A DNA stretch of 57,735 nt from contig CAYGHE010000005.1 of NCBI GenBank assembly GCA_964349805.1, positions 1 to 57,735 of the forward strand, read 5' to 3'. Every line of letters starts with the position of its first letter. The stretch's first letter is position 1. Under the pieces are notes generated by a model. It made no database searches and had not been told where the DNA came from. It was given only the letters and a program-made list of their open reading frames with translations. A program made the position numbers and the translations under genes. This DNA comes from CAYGHE01 sp964349805 (GTDB lineage: Bacteria; Patescibacteriota; Saccharimonadia; Saccharimonadales; Saccharimonadaceae). Below, in pieces: positions 1 through 8,652 of the stretch.

Positions 1-512
1 GATTTTATTCCTGCTTCTTCCCCTGTTGACCGTTCTAATGTAGTTGTTTGCATGTTGCTTTTTTCAGCCCAACGCAGATACATGCGCTCCAGCATTTCAG
101 CCCAATCTTGGGCGTCTGTACCACCAACTCCCGCACTTAGGCGCAAAATAGCTCCGTGGTCATCGTATTCGCCACTCAACATTAAATCTTTCTTGCGAAC
201 CTCCAGTTCTTTCTCGAGAGCGTCGACTTTTTGGTTTAATTCTGGCTCCAAACTGTCATCATCTAGTTTTGCGAGTTCTTCGAGCTCATCTAACTGTACC
301 TTTAGTGACAGCCACGGCTCAATAAAGGTCTTTAGTTCTGCCAGTTTCTTGCTTTTTGTTTGCGCGTTTCCAGAATCGTCCCAAACGGAGGCATCCGATA
401 ATTCCTCTTGCAGTTTAAGCATGCTCTCTTGTTTCGAATCAATGCTAAGTTGAGAAAAAGCCTGGCTCAATTGACTGGAGAGATCAGAAATCTTTTTTAA
501 AATAGGTTTCAC
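1..512 (-). CDS. prfB: Peptide chain release factor 2, N-terminal part (cut by window edge)
   Basis: Release factor 2 recognises UGA and UAA stop codons and triggers peptide release. About 170 N-terminal residues are visible: a coiled helical domain, then SGEYDDHGAILRLSAG and the RF2 signature QDWAEMLERMYLRWAE. The GGQ domain lies outside the window. The start is read as GTG at 512, because upstream in-frame sequence belongs to murD; this GTG overlaps the murD stop codon by one base. The N-terminus aligns with other RF2 proteins up to the conserved VWDD segment with no in-frame UGA, so the autoregulatory +1 frameshift site of many prfB genes is absent. Its presence fits UGA being a stop codon in this organism. 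It is the last visible gene of the secA-M16-murD-prfB run. Confidence 0.93.
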   Translation of the reverse strand, partial: MKPILKKISDLSSQLSQAFSQLSIDSKQESMLKLQEELSDASVWDDSGNAQTKSKKLAELKTFIEPWLSLKVQLDELEELAKLDDDSLEPELNQKVDALEKELEVRKKDLMLSGEYDDHGAILRLSAGVGGTDAQDWAEMLERMYLRWAEKSNMQTTTLERSTGEEAGIK

Positions 513-1798
513 TACAAATCCCTGACAGCCTTTTGAAATTGATCGCCACGATCGATATAGTCTTTGAACAGTCCAAAGCTAGCGCTAGCTGGACTTAAAA
601 GAACTACCGACCCAGGAGCAGCTAACTCATGCGCTCTATTAACCACGCTATTCATAGTTGGTGCCTCAATCACTTCAAAGTTCATAAAGCCCGCTTTTTT
701 ACAGCTTTTAGCTATAGCTGTAGACTCTTTACCTATCAATATCGCCTGTACTGAATGTTTGGTCAGTTCTTGCCCCAATTCATCAAAATCGGAGCCTTTA
801 AAAGAACCTCCTAGGATAATAATCTTAGGTTTATTAAATGACCGCAAGGCCGCTATCGTGGCACTTGGAGTCGTAGCTATACTGTCGTCATAATACTCTA
901 CGCCACCCACATCACGGACAAATTGCAGCCGATGCGGCAAGCCCTTAAAGCCTTTGATTCCTTCTTCTATGACCGACACGCTATCCGTAAATTCCCAGAC
1001 AGCATCTATCGCTGCGCAGGTGTTTTCTTGGTTATGCACCCCTGGTATATTCAATGTATCTACTGAACAAATTTTTTGTTCACCATAATAAAAGTTGTCA
1101 TTTTGAATATGAGCGGTATCTTGATCAGGAAATCCGACCTTCTTAGCCGGTGATAAACCAGCTATCTCTGTAGCATACCTATTGTTTCGATTGTAGACCA
1201 GCGTGTCAGATTCTTTCTGGTACCGGCCTATGTTAGATTTGGCATCCAAGTACTCCTCCATGCTAGAGTGAATATCTAAATGTTCTTGCTCTATAAATAG
1301 CACGACAGCAGCCTGAGGTGATTTCTCGATATCCCAAAGCTGAAAACTCGATAACTCATAAACTACTACGTCGCCAGGTGTTACTTTACCAAGCACGTCC
1401 AGAGCAGCTTCACCACCGATATTACCGATTAGCCAAACCTTTTTACCAGCAGATTTCAGGATGCTTGCTATTAAGCTCGCCGTAGTACCCTTTCCCTTAG
1501 TGCCGGTCACGCCGACTATTGGCGCTGGGCACTTATCAAAAAACTCGTTAGTAGCTGACCAAATCTTACCGTTAGTCTTGATTTTATTGGGCGACAGACT
1601 CGGAGTTCTTATTACAAGATCGAAACCGTCCAAGGCGTCAAAGGCGTTTTCGCCTATTATAGCCTCAATACTTCGAGGCAATTCTCTGTCTGGCTGACGC
1701 TGATCAACAATAATGACTTCATTATCCTCACTTGCGGTGGACCAATAACGATAACTAGCTTCGCCTTCTAGTCCGTAGCCTGCAATCGCTATTCTCAT
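512..1798 (-). CDS. murD: UDP-N-acetylmuramoyl-L-alanine:D-glutamate ligase (MurD)
   Basis: Cytoplasmic Mur ligase that adds D-glutamate to UDP-MurNAc-L-Ala in peptidoglycan synthesis, using ATP. An N-terminal Rossmann-like domain (MRIAIAGYGLEG) is followed by the central ATPase P-loop GVTGTKGKGTTAS near residue 100, the Mur motif with EQEHLDIH near 175-185, the HNQENTCAA motif, and a C-terminal domain with the PHRLQ and DDSIATTP motifs. ATG 1798 is chosen because a strong AGGAGG sits just upstream; a longer TTG start at 1813 would place that Shine-Dalgarno inside the gene. It begins 11 bases after the M16 peptidase stop codon and overlaps the prfB start by one base, so the four genes are probably cotranscribed. 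The length of 428 residues is close to usual for MurD. Confidence 0.93.
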   Translation of the reverse strand: MRIAIAGYGLEGEASYRYWSTASEDNEVIIVDQRQPDRELPRSIEAIIGENAFDALDGFDLVIRTPSLSPNKIKTNGKIWSATNEFFDKCPAPIVGVTGTKGKGTTASLIASILKSAGKKVWLIGNIGGEAALDVLGKVTPGDVVVYELSSFQLWDIEKSPQAAVVLFIEQEHLDIHSSMEEYLDAKSNIGRYQKESDTLVYNRNNRYATEIAGLSPAKKVGFPDQDTAHIQNDNFYYGEQKICSVDTLNIPGVHNQENTCAAIDAVWEFTDSVSVIEEGIKGFKGLPHRLQFVRDVGGVEYYDDSIATTPSATIAALRSFNKPKIIILGGSFKGSDFDELGQELTKHSVQAILIGKESTAIAKSCKKAGFMNFEVIEAPTMNSVVNRAHELAAPGSVVLLSPASASFGLFKDYIDRGDQFQKAVRDL

Positions 1799-1809
1799 TT
1801 TGCCCTCCT

Positions 1810-3096
1810 TCAATTAGGTACGAATAAAGTTTCAACTTTTTCAGCTAAGTCCATAACCTCTTGTCGTTCTCCACTACTAACAGCAGCCAAGACCCATGTA
1901 TCTTCGTTGATAAATCCGCGCGCAGTATCGATCATGCGCTCTAACGTAACATTCCTAATCATGTCTGGTATCTTGTCGTATTCTTTTATGAAATCATCGG
2001 CAAAATACCGGCCAGTATAAAAACTGCTGATTTGCGACACTGTTTGAGCGCCCATTTGATAACGACCCAAAGCAAAAGATTTGGCCGCATCCAGCTCGTC
2101 TTTATTGATAGTACTGTCAAGAACGCAGCGTATTTCGCGAGCGATAATATCAAACAAGGGTCCTGCCGTTTCATGGTTAACTTGTCCGCTGATATCCCAA
2201 CTACTACTGTAAAAACCGGTTGCAGCGTAGGCGCTAATACCGTAGGCTAAGCCTTTTTGGCGAGCCGCTCCAAAGATACGAGAGTGCATTGTTCCGGTCA
2301 AAATATGATTGAGGTAATGCATGGCATCTAGCTCTTCATCACTTAAAACTCGTGGTACTGTCATAAACAAACCAAACGTAAGGTTGGTAGCATCCTTGCG
2401 CCGAATAACAGCAGGGTTAGCTTTGGCTAAATTATCTCTCGGGACCTCAAAACGCTCCCCCTCTTCCAAGGGCAGGCTTTCTAATTGACGTTTAATGGCA
2501 GTTTTTCGCCCATGCAACTTACCTGCTATAACAAAACGCATATTACGTGTAGTATGGGTACGACGATGGTGCTCGCGTATATCAGATAGTGTCACGTTAG
2601 GTATAGTAGATAGGGATTGACGATAAGTTAAAATATCTTCACCCAAAAGTTGCTGCAAACGCGGCCACAATATACGATGGTGGTCGTTTAAGTAATTGGT
2701 TAATTCGCTCCGCACATTCCCTTTTTCGGCTTCAAGTTCAACCTCGTTAAATCTTGGCTGGCAGATAGCAAGTTTTTGTAATTCTAGTATCCTATCCCAC
2801 TCAAAGTCCGCGCAATCGGCCTCATAAACCATAGATAAATCGCTCGTGTAAGCATTGTGATAAGCGCCATTCTTCGTAAATTCAAATTCAAATTCATGTT
2901 CACTCTTGAACCGAGCATTGGCGCCAAACGCCATATGCTCCATTATGTGGGCGACTTGCTCTATGTCTTTTGATTTAGTATAGCGATTACCAGCTCGAAA
3001 CTGGAACTGCATGCTCATTACAGTAGCCCCAGGCACATCTATAAGCAAACCGCGCGCGCCGTTGCTCAGTCGTATTTCTTCTACAGTATGGTTCAT
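1810..3096 (-). CDS. M16 family zinc metallopeptidase (insulinase-like, YmxG/PqqL type)
   Basis: This is one M16 peptidase unit pair of 428 residues. The inverted zinc motif HxxEH is present as HIMEHMAFG near residue 50, with the downstream glutamate in EAEKGNVRSEL about 75 residues later, so catalysis is plausible. The C-terminal half carries the R/Y region (SRIFGAARQKGLAYGISAYA) typical of the non-catalytic M16 domain. No signal peptide is visible, suggesting cytoplasmic peptide turnover. It lies between secA (45 bases upstream) and murD (11 bases downstream). In many bacteria such peptidases sit beside processing or cell-wall genes, but the substrate cannot be read from the sequence. Confidence 0.88.
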   Translation of the reverse strand: MNHTVEEIRLSNGARGLLIDVPGATVMSMQFQFRAGNRYTKSKDIEQVAHIMEHMAFGANARFKSEHEFEFEFTKNGAYHNAYTSDLSMVYEADCADFEWDRILELQKLAICQPRFNEVELEAEKGNVRSELTNYLNDHHRILWPRLQQLLGEDILTYRQSLSTIPNVTLSDIREHHRRTHTTRNMRFVIAGKLHGRKTAIKRQLESLPLEEGERFEVPRDNLAKANPAVIRRKDATNLTFGLFMTVPRVLSDEELDAMHYLNHILTGTMHSRIFGAARQKGLAYGISAYAATGFYSSSWDISGQVNHETAGPLFDIIAREIRCVLDSTINKDELDAAKSFALGRYQMGAQTVSQISSFYTGRYFADDFIKEYDKIPDMIRNVTLERMIDTARGFINEDTWVLAAVSSGERQEVMDLAEKVETLFVPN

Positions 3097-3141
3097 TTGC
3101 CGTTACTTTCTGCCACCCGGTTAAATTTATCTTTTACGATA

Positions 3142-5748
3142 CTACTTGCGTCCTTTTCTGCGGTTCTGGCGTTGTGCTTTCTTCTTTTTGCGAACCGTAT
3201 TCTTTCTTTCGCTCGCAGCTTTCTTGATCTTGAATTCGCTGTCACGATCCTTTGAGCCTTGAGTAACCTCATTGACACCTCTTTCGACAGCGTGTTCAGC
3301 CAATCGGGTAAGTTCGGTGTCATACTCTTCTTCGGATCGCGCTATTACGTCTCTCTTATGGACGTGCATAAGAGCTCTCAGTACTTCATCGCGCAAGCTT
3401 GCCTGTAGACTATTGAAGAGTTTTTGTGATTCGCTTCTGTATTCCACAAGCGGATCTCTTTGACCGACACTGCGCCAGTGAATACCTTCACGTAAGTGCT
3501 GCATGTTTTCAAGGTGTTGCATCCAAAGAGTATCGAGTATCTGCAGGTATATTTCGCGTTCAACCTTGCGAATAACATCGTTATCCAACTCCACCTCTTT
3601 AGCCTTATAAAGTTTTAACACCTCTTTAAGGGCTAGTTCAAAGCGAGCTCGATCTTTTTTCTCGCTACCGATAGCTGTGAGTTTCTTGGTAGAGAGAGGA
3701 AAGATAGACGCAAACCCGTCCTCAAAGTGGGCGTTGTTTTTAGCTGGTAAAACTGTCAAATCACGAACTTTTTCTTTAATTAATCGTTCTATCTCTGGCT
3801 TAATATCGCCACCCTCTAGGATTTTGCGTCGCATCGTATAAACCACGCGCCTGTGACGATTGATAACGTTGTCATACTGGACGACATTTTTACGAGTATC
3901 AAAGTTAAATCCTTCAACTCTCTTTTGAGCCGCCTCTAGCGTTTTTGATACGGCGCGGTTTTGGATAGGTGTATCTTCGTCAACACCCAATCGCTCCATT
4001 AACGAGGCTATTCTGTCACCTTGGAATATACGCATCAAATCATCTTCGGTTGATACGTAGAATTGCGTTTCACCTGGATCGCCTTGGCGTCCACTACGAC
4101 CTCTTAGCTGATTATCTATTCTGCGTGATTCATGTCTCTCTGAGCCAATTACCACTAAACCGCCTAGTTCTTTCACACCTTTACCCAGCTTGATGTCCGT
4201 ACCACGACCTGCAATGTTGGTAGCTAGAGTTACGGCGCCTTTTTCTCCAGCTTTCTCGATAATAGCGGCTTCACGTTCGTTGTTTTTAGCGTTAAGAATC
4301 TCGTATGGTATGCCTTCTTTATCAAGCCACGTTGCTATAAGCTCGTTTTTAGCGATTGAGGCCGACCCAATCAAAACTGGGCGCCCAGCCTCGTGATGAC
4401 GAGATATTTCTTTAGCGACCGCTTTTAATTTGGCTTTCTCACTCTTGTATATCAAGTCTTCTTTGTCGACGCGAACTATCGGTTTATTCGAAGGTATTTG
4501 AACCACGTCCAGACTGTAGATTTGCTGGAACTCTTCCGCCTCAGTGAATGCCGTACCAGTCATACCAGATAGTTTTTTGTACAGACGGAAGTAATTCTGG
4601 AACGAAACTGTAGCCAATGTCATACTTTCTTGTAGCACTGGCACACCCTCCTTGGCTTCAATAGCTTGATGCAAGCCTTCGTTATAGCGGCGACCGTGCA
4701 TTAAGCGTCCGGTGAATTCATCAACTATAACAATTTCCCCGCCAGCCGTCACAACGTAGTCTTTGTCTCTCCTGAAAAGAGTCTGGGCTCTCAGTGACTG
4801 ATTTAAGTGATACACAGATCGCACATGATCAGGATGATAGAGGTCTTTTACGCCGAGCATCTTTTGAACTTTCTCTACTCCTGTATCAGACAAAGAAACC
4901 GTTCGGTGTTTTTCGTCCATAATGTAATCGTCGGGCACAAGTTTGGCAGCAATTTTAGCAAACTGATAATAGCTATCCGGGTTTTCTGCCGCCGGAGCAC
5001 TAATAATAAGTGGTGTCCTGGCTTCGTCAATTAAAATGCTGTCTACTTCGTCAACGATAGCGAAATGTAAATCGCGCTGGCGCAACAATGACACCTCATT
5101 CGCCATATTGTCACGTAAATAATCAAATCCAAATTCGTTGTTAGTGCCGTAGGTTATATCGGCTGCATAAGCTTCCTTACGAGTTACTGGTCGCAGGCGT
5201 CTCATCCTGTCATCATCGTGTTTGCTGTTATTGTAGTCGGGGTCGTACAGGAATGACGCGTCATTGATAATAACGCCGGTAGAGAGCCCTAGAAAATGAT
5301 AGATACCACCCATCCATCCGGCATCCCGTTGCGCTAAATAATCGTTAACCGTGACAACGTGAACACCCTTTTCCTCTAGCGCATTTAGATAAACAGGTAA
5401 CGTTGCGACTAAAGTTTTACCCTCGCCAGTCTTCATCTCGGCTACACTTCCTTCATGAAGAGCCATACCACCTATTAACTGAACATCGAAATGTCTCTCA
5501 CCTATAACGCGATCACTAGCTTCTCTGACGAGTGCAAAGGCATCAGGCAGTAAATTATCTACCGTTGTACCTTTTTTCTGAAGTCTTTTCTTTAATACGT
5601 CCGTCTGTTGCCTCAGGTCGCTTTTGGACATTTTACTATATTTATCGGCTAGATCATTAATGGCACCAACTCTTTTTTGTAACCTTTTTAAAACCCTCGT
5701 CTGGGGGTCTCCGAATATTCTAGTTAACGCTTTTTGTCTACTCACCAT
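3142..5748 (-). CDS. secA: Preprotein translocase ATPase SecA
   Basis: SecA is the motor ATPase that pushes unfolded preproteins through SecYEG. Visible motifs are Walker A MKTGEGKTLVATL near residue 105, the DEAD-type Walker B VDEVDSILIDEARTPL, GMTGTA, TNIAGRGTDIKL and GRSGRQGDPG in the second nucleotide-binding domain, then the helical wing and scaffold domains (ILDTLWMQHLENMQHLREGI). The length of 868 residues is slightly below the E. coli form. The C-terminus is a lysine/arginine-rich tail (KKKKAQRQNRRKGRK) without the CxCxSG zinc-binding SecB-interaction motif. ATG 5748 is preceded by a good promoter with a very short leader. It heads the minus-strand run secA, M16 peptidase, murD, prfB. 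Confidence 0.97.
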   Translation of the reverse strand: MVSRQKALTRIFGDPQTRVLKRLQKRVGAINDLADKYSKMSKSDLRQQTDVLKKRLQKKGTTVDNLLPDAFALVREASDRVIGERHFDVQLIGGMALHEGSVAEMKTGEGKTLVATLPVYLNALEEKGVHVVTVNDYLAQRDAGWMGGIYHFLGLSTGVIINDASFLYDPDYNNSKHDDDRMRRLRPVTRKEAYAADITYGTNNEFGFDYLRDNMANEVSLLRQRDLHFAIVDEVDSILIDEARTPLIISAPAAENPDSYYQFAKIAAKLVPDDYIMDEKHRTVSLSDTGVEKVQKMLGVKDLYHPDHVRSVYHLNQSLRAQTLFRRDKDYVVTAGGEIVIVDEFTGRLMHGRRYNEGLHQAIEAKEGVPVLQESMTLATVSFQNYFRLYKKLSGMTGTAFTEAEEFQQIYSLDVVQIPSNKPIVRVDKEDLIYKSEKAKLKAVAKEISRHHEAGRPVLIGSASIAKNELIATWLDKEGIPYEILNAKNNEREAAIIEKAGEKGAVTLATNIAGRGTDIKLGKGVKELGGLVVIGSERHESRRIDNQLRGRSGRQGDPGETQFYVSTEDDLMRIFQGDRIASLMERLGVDEDTPIQNRAVSKTLEAAQKRVEGFNFDTRKNVVQYDNVINRHRRVVYTMRRKILEGGDIKPEIERLIKEKVRDLTVLPAKNNAHFEDGFASIFPLSTKKLTAIGSEKKDRARFELALKEVLKLYKAKEVELDNDVIRKVEREIYLQILDTLWMQHLENMQHLREGIHWRSVGQRDPLVEYRSESQKLFNSLQASLRDEVLRALMHVHKRDVIARSEEEYDTELTRLAEHAVERGVNEVTQGSKDRDSEFKIKKAASERKNTVRKKKKAQRQNRRKGRK

Positions 5749-5759
5749 AACTAAGGTTC

Positions 5760-5788
5760 ATTATACTGTTGGCAGGCTGATTGAACAA
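5760..5788 (-). promoter_or_regulatory. Promoter of secA
   Basis: On the minus strand, TTGTTC (5788-5783) and TATAAT (5765-5760) are separated by exactly 17 bases. The -10 box ends 11 bases before the secA ATG, so the predicted 5' leader is only about 5 nt and has no room for a normal Shine-Dalgarno. Confidence 0.7.
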
Positions 5789-5803
5789 GCTTGCATAGCT
5801 TAA

Positions 5804-6178
5804 TTACCGAACCTGTCTACGGAAACGCTCTTTCAGGCGTCCTAAAACCCGCCGATTGCCTATGTGGGCTACGGAAGTCTGCTTGTATTTTCGAATTTGG
5901 GTTATTAACTTGGCTTCAACTATATCTATAGCCGCTAACATATTTACTGTTGAATCCTTGGCAGTGATGGTTTTGTCTGGAACACCAAAAACGGCTTCAG
6001 CCTCATACTTATTACCATTCTTGCGGTTAACTTGACGTAATTTAACGTCAATTATGGCACTCTTCCTGGCATGTTTAGGTAAATATTTTTCTAATCGCCC
6101 AATCTTTCGGGTTACGTATTTACGTGTTCGCTCGTCGATAGTATAGGATATACCAGTTATCTTGAGTTGTGCCGCCAT
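5804..6178 (-). CDS. hpf: Ribosome hibernation promoting factor, short form (HPF/RaiA family)
   Basis: A 124-residue single-domain HPF/YfiA-type protein that binds the 30S decoding region and inactivates ribosomes in slow growth. The beta-alpha-beta-beta-beta-alpha fold is recognisable from LKITGISYTIDERTRKYV, the basic KIGRLEKYLP helix, VKLRQVNRKNGNKYEAEA and the C-terminal basic helix KLITQIRKYKQT. There is no C-terminal dimerisation domain as in long HPF, so 100S dimers would need another factor. The start ATG 6178 has a strong AGGAGGGG five bases upstream. It lies 55 bases before secA, as hpf genes often do in Gram-positive-like genomes, but secA appears to have its own promoter. Confidence 0.9.
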   Translation of the reverse strand: MAAQLKITGISYTIDERTRKYVTRKIGRLEKYLPKHARKSAIIDVKLRQVNRKNGNKYEAEAVFGVPDKTITAKDSTVNMLAAIDIVEAKLITQIRKYKQTSVAHIGNRRVLGRLKERFRRQVR

Positions 6179-6236
6179 TACCCCTCCTAATCTTATTAAC
6201 TCTAGGACTCATGCCAATCAAGTTATTACCTTATAC

Positions 6237-6242
6237 ATTATA
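6237..6242 (-). promoter_or_regulatory. -10 box of hpf
   Basis: TATAAT on the minus strand, about 58 bases upstream of the hpf start; no good -35 hexamer is seen at 16-18 bases. The leader carries a strong Shine-Dalgarno, unlike the leaderless genes elsewhere in the window. Confidence 0.5.
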
Positions 6243-6267
6243 CTACATGTACAGGGGTTATTTTAAC

Positions 6268-8535
6268 CTAGAACAAGCGGTGGAAATTGCCAGCCACTAA
6301 GGCCAAGCCTGATAACGCAGACACATATATCAATATTGTACCTAAACTCAAAACGCCCGTATTAGGCAGTCCGACACGCTCATACACATACAGCAAGTTA
6401 TTAACGCCAGCACTAAGTATAAAATCTTCTTCGTCAGGTGTAATATAGCCAGCAACCTGAACCGTGAACCGGGTTTAATGCAATCTCATCACCCGCGCGA
6501 TAATAAACACTAAAGTCAGCCTCTGGATTGGCTGCTACCGTATAGTCGTCTACCTCGTCACTTAAGGCGTAATAGGCTGTTGCAAGATCGTTATCATTCA
6601 CGTCTACATAACGTAGGTTGATTTCAGCAGGATTAACAACGTAAATACCTTCCAGGTCAGGCGCATCGTACCATGAAGAAGTTCGAGGTGCGTAAACCCT
6701 TATATACTCACCCGTGTTGGTAACAGTGGCCACAAAAGCCTCTTCAATAGTTTCATCGAAAATAGCATCACCGTTAATAAGCACTTCGGTCAGCTTGCTA
6801 GGGTCATATGCAAAAGCGCTATTAATAATCGCTGTATCACCTTCGATGGTCAATTTCTGAAGCTCGGTACTGCTACCAAATGCTCCTCCGCTAACCGTGA
6901 CCAGTGACGCAGGAAGCTGTGCCGAATGCAGTTTATTCATCGAAAAAGCTCCGTCACTTATAGTCTCGAGTGACGAGCCTAGCTTAAGATTAGTTAATGA
7001 TGGTAACTGCTGAAAAGCGCCAATCGATATAATTTTTGTATCATCTCCGATTATTACAGTGTGAAGATTTGAGTTATTGCCAAAAGAGCCGAATTGTATG
7101 GTCTCAACTCCTCTTCCAATTTCTACATATTCTAGGCTACTGACTCCGCTAATTACGCCGTCCCTTATTGTGTGAACATTGTTTAAAACTCTAACAGTTT
7201 CTAGTACCGGTAAAGACCCTGAAAAAGCACCTGAACCAAAAGTAATTTTGGCTGGACCAGTGTAGTCTGGGGTTCCAAAGGTAATATTCACAAGATGTGC
7301 GCTATTGCTAAAACTACCATTTCCAAACTGTTCTACCGAATCAGGAATAAACAGGTCGGTTATTGAAGTACCTACAAATGAACTACCCGAAATAACACGG
7401 ATTGCACTGCCCAAATCTAGGTTGGTAAGAGCAGGTATACTAAAGGAATTATTAATAACTGAGTGCACAGTGTTACCAAGCGTTACACTAGCTAAGTTCG
7501 GCGCCGCTGTGCTACCGAACATGCCATTCAACACAAGCTGTGGCTCGCCCGTATATGAATCATCTCCAACCACCAAAGTTGTTAGGTTGTTACTATAATT
7601 AAACGAACCACCGCTTAAATCCTGAACTGAATTCGGTATAAAAAGCTCTGTCAAATTATTACTGCTAAAGGCGGTTTGGTTAATAACCTGAACTGATTCA
7701 CCTAAACCTAGGCTAGTTATTGGACTGTTAGCAAATGCGCCCGACGTAATGTTACGGACATTGTTGCCAATCGTTACATTCCTAAGAGTCGCCATATTCG
7801 AGAAAACATTACTTATATCAAGCTGGGGTGTGCCGATATAGTCTTGGCCCCCTATAATGACCGTTACGAGCGGGTTGGTATTAAAAGCGCCACCCCCCAG
7901 GCTCGTTACCGAGTTAGGTATAATAATTTCGGTTATATTGTTGTATGACAGAGCTCCAGCACCAATGCTTGTTACCGAATCGGGTATAGCTATTTCTGTT
8001 ATATTGTTACCCGAAAGTACATAGCTACCGATAGTTTTTAATGTGGGCGGTAAAATAATTGAGTTAATTCCTTGCTCGTAAAAGGCTTCTTTGTCTAAAT
8101 ACCCTTCACCATCAAGTTCGCCAGTAATGTGTTCGACATCAACTCCACTTATCTGACTAGGAATTACAATATCTTTTGGGCCGAGATCGCTATAGGCAGT
8201 AATAGAACCGGTAGCGCTATCAAACGTAAAGTGCTCTTCGGCGGTTGGCGGTGGGTCGGCTGCTACAATAGTTTGCCTAAAATACTGGCTTGTCGCAAAT
8301 AAAGAAGCTGTGAGAAATAAAACTAACGCGAATATACCGATACTCTTTTTATAACCTGTCTTCTTTANNNNNNNNNNNNNNNNNNNNNNNNNNNNNNNNN
8401 NNNNNNNNNNNNNNNNNNNNNNNNNNNNNNNNNNNNNNNNNNNNNNNNNNNNNNNNNNNNNNNNNNNAGAAATAAAACTAACGCGAATATACCGATACTC
8501 TTTTTATAACCTGTCTTCTTTACAGTAAGACCCAT
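6268..8535 (-). CDS. BspA-like repeat surface protein with LPNTG anchor; interrupted by an assembly gap and a frameshift
   Basis: Secreted surface protein built from BspA-type (LRR_5) repeats. ATG 8535 is preceded by GGAGTG. The N-terminus is KKTGYKKSIGIFALVLFL, a typical signal peptide. Repeats then follow at roughly 23-50 residue spacing with units such as ITEIIIPNSVTSLGGGAF and LTELFIPNSVQDLSGGSF. The 100-N gap (8368-8467) is flanked by the same 55 bases on both sides; collapsing it keeps the frame open. Near 6468-6476 the frame breaks: the repeat frame runs to a UGA at 6434, while the reading frame shifted by one base continues as FTVQVAGYITPDEEDFIL and ends with LPNTG (6355-6369), a hydrophobic stretch and a short tail ending at 6268. 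With the gap merged and one base removed the length is exactly 703 codons. It is either a real frameshift losing the sortase signal or a sequence error. Confidence 0.75.
8313..8522. repeat. 55-bp direct duplicate flanking the N gap
   Basis: Bases 8313-8367 and 8468-8522 are identical (55 bases each), one copy on each side of the run of N. They encode the same part of the signal peptide, so the duplication is best read as overlapping contig ends, not as a biological repeat. Confidence 0.9.
8368..8467. other. Assembly gap of 100 N
   Basis: A run of exactly 100 N, a common placeholder for a gap of unknown length. Because the flanks share 55 identical bases, the true gap is probably absent and about 155 bases should be removed here. 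Confidence 0.95.
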
Positions 8536-8652
8536 CTCACTCCTTTTTATTTTTGAAATCTAGATATATCATATCATAGCATAAACCTTAAGTATATCGG
8601 CACTGAAGATTTGGTTGATATTGATTGGATTGTTTGCGCGGCGCAAGGTCAG

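Noticed and set aside
3093..3323. Minus-strand open frame across the secA 3' end
   Set aside because: It is a different frame over the Lys/Arg-rich secA tail and has no own promoter or recognisable motif.
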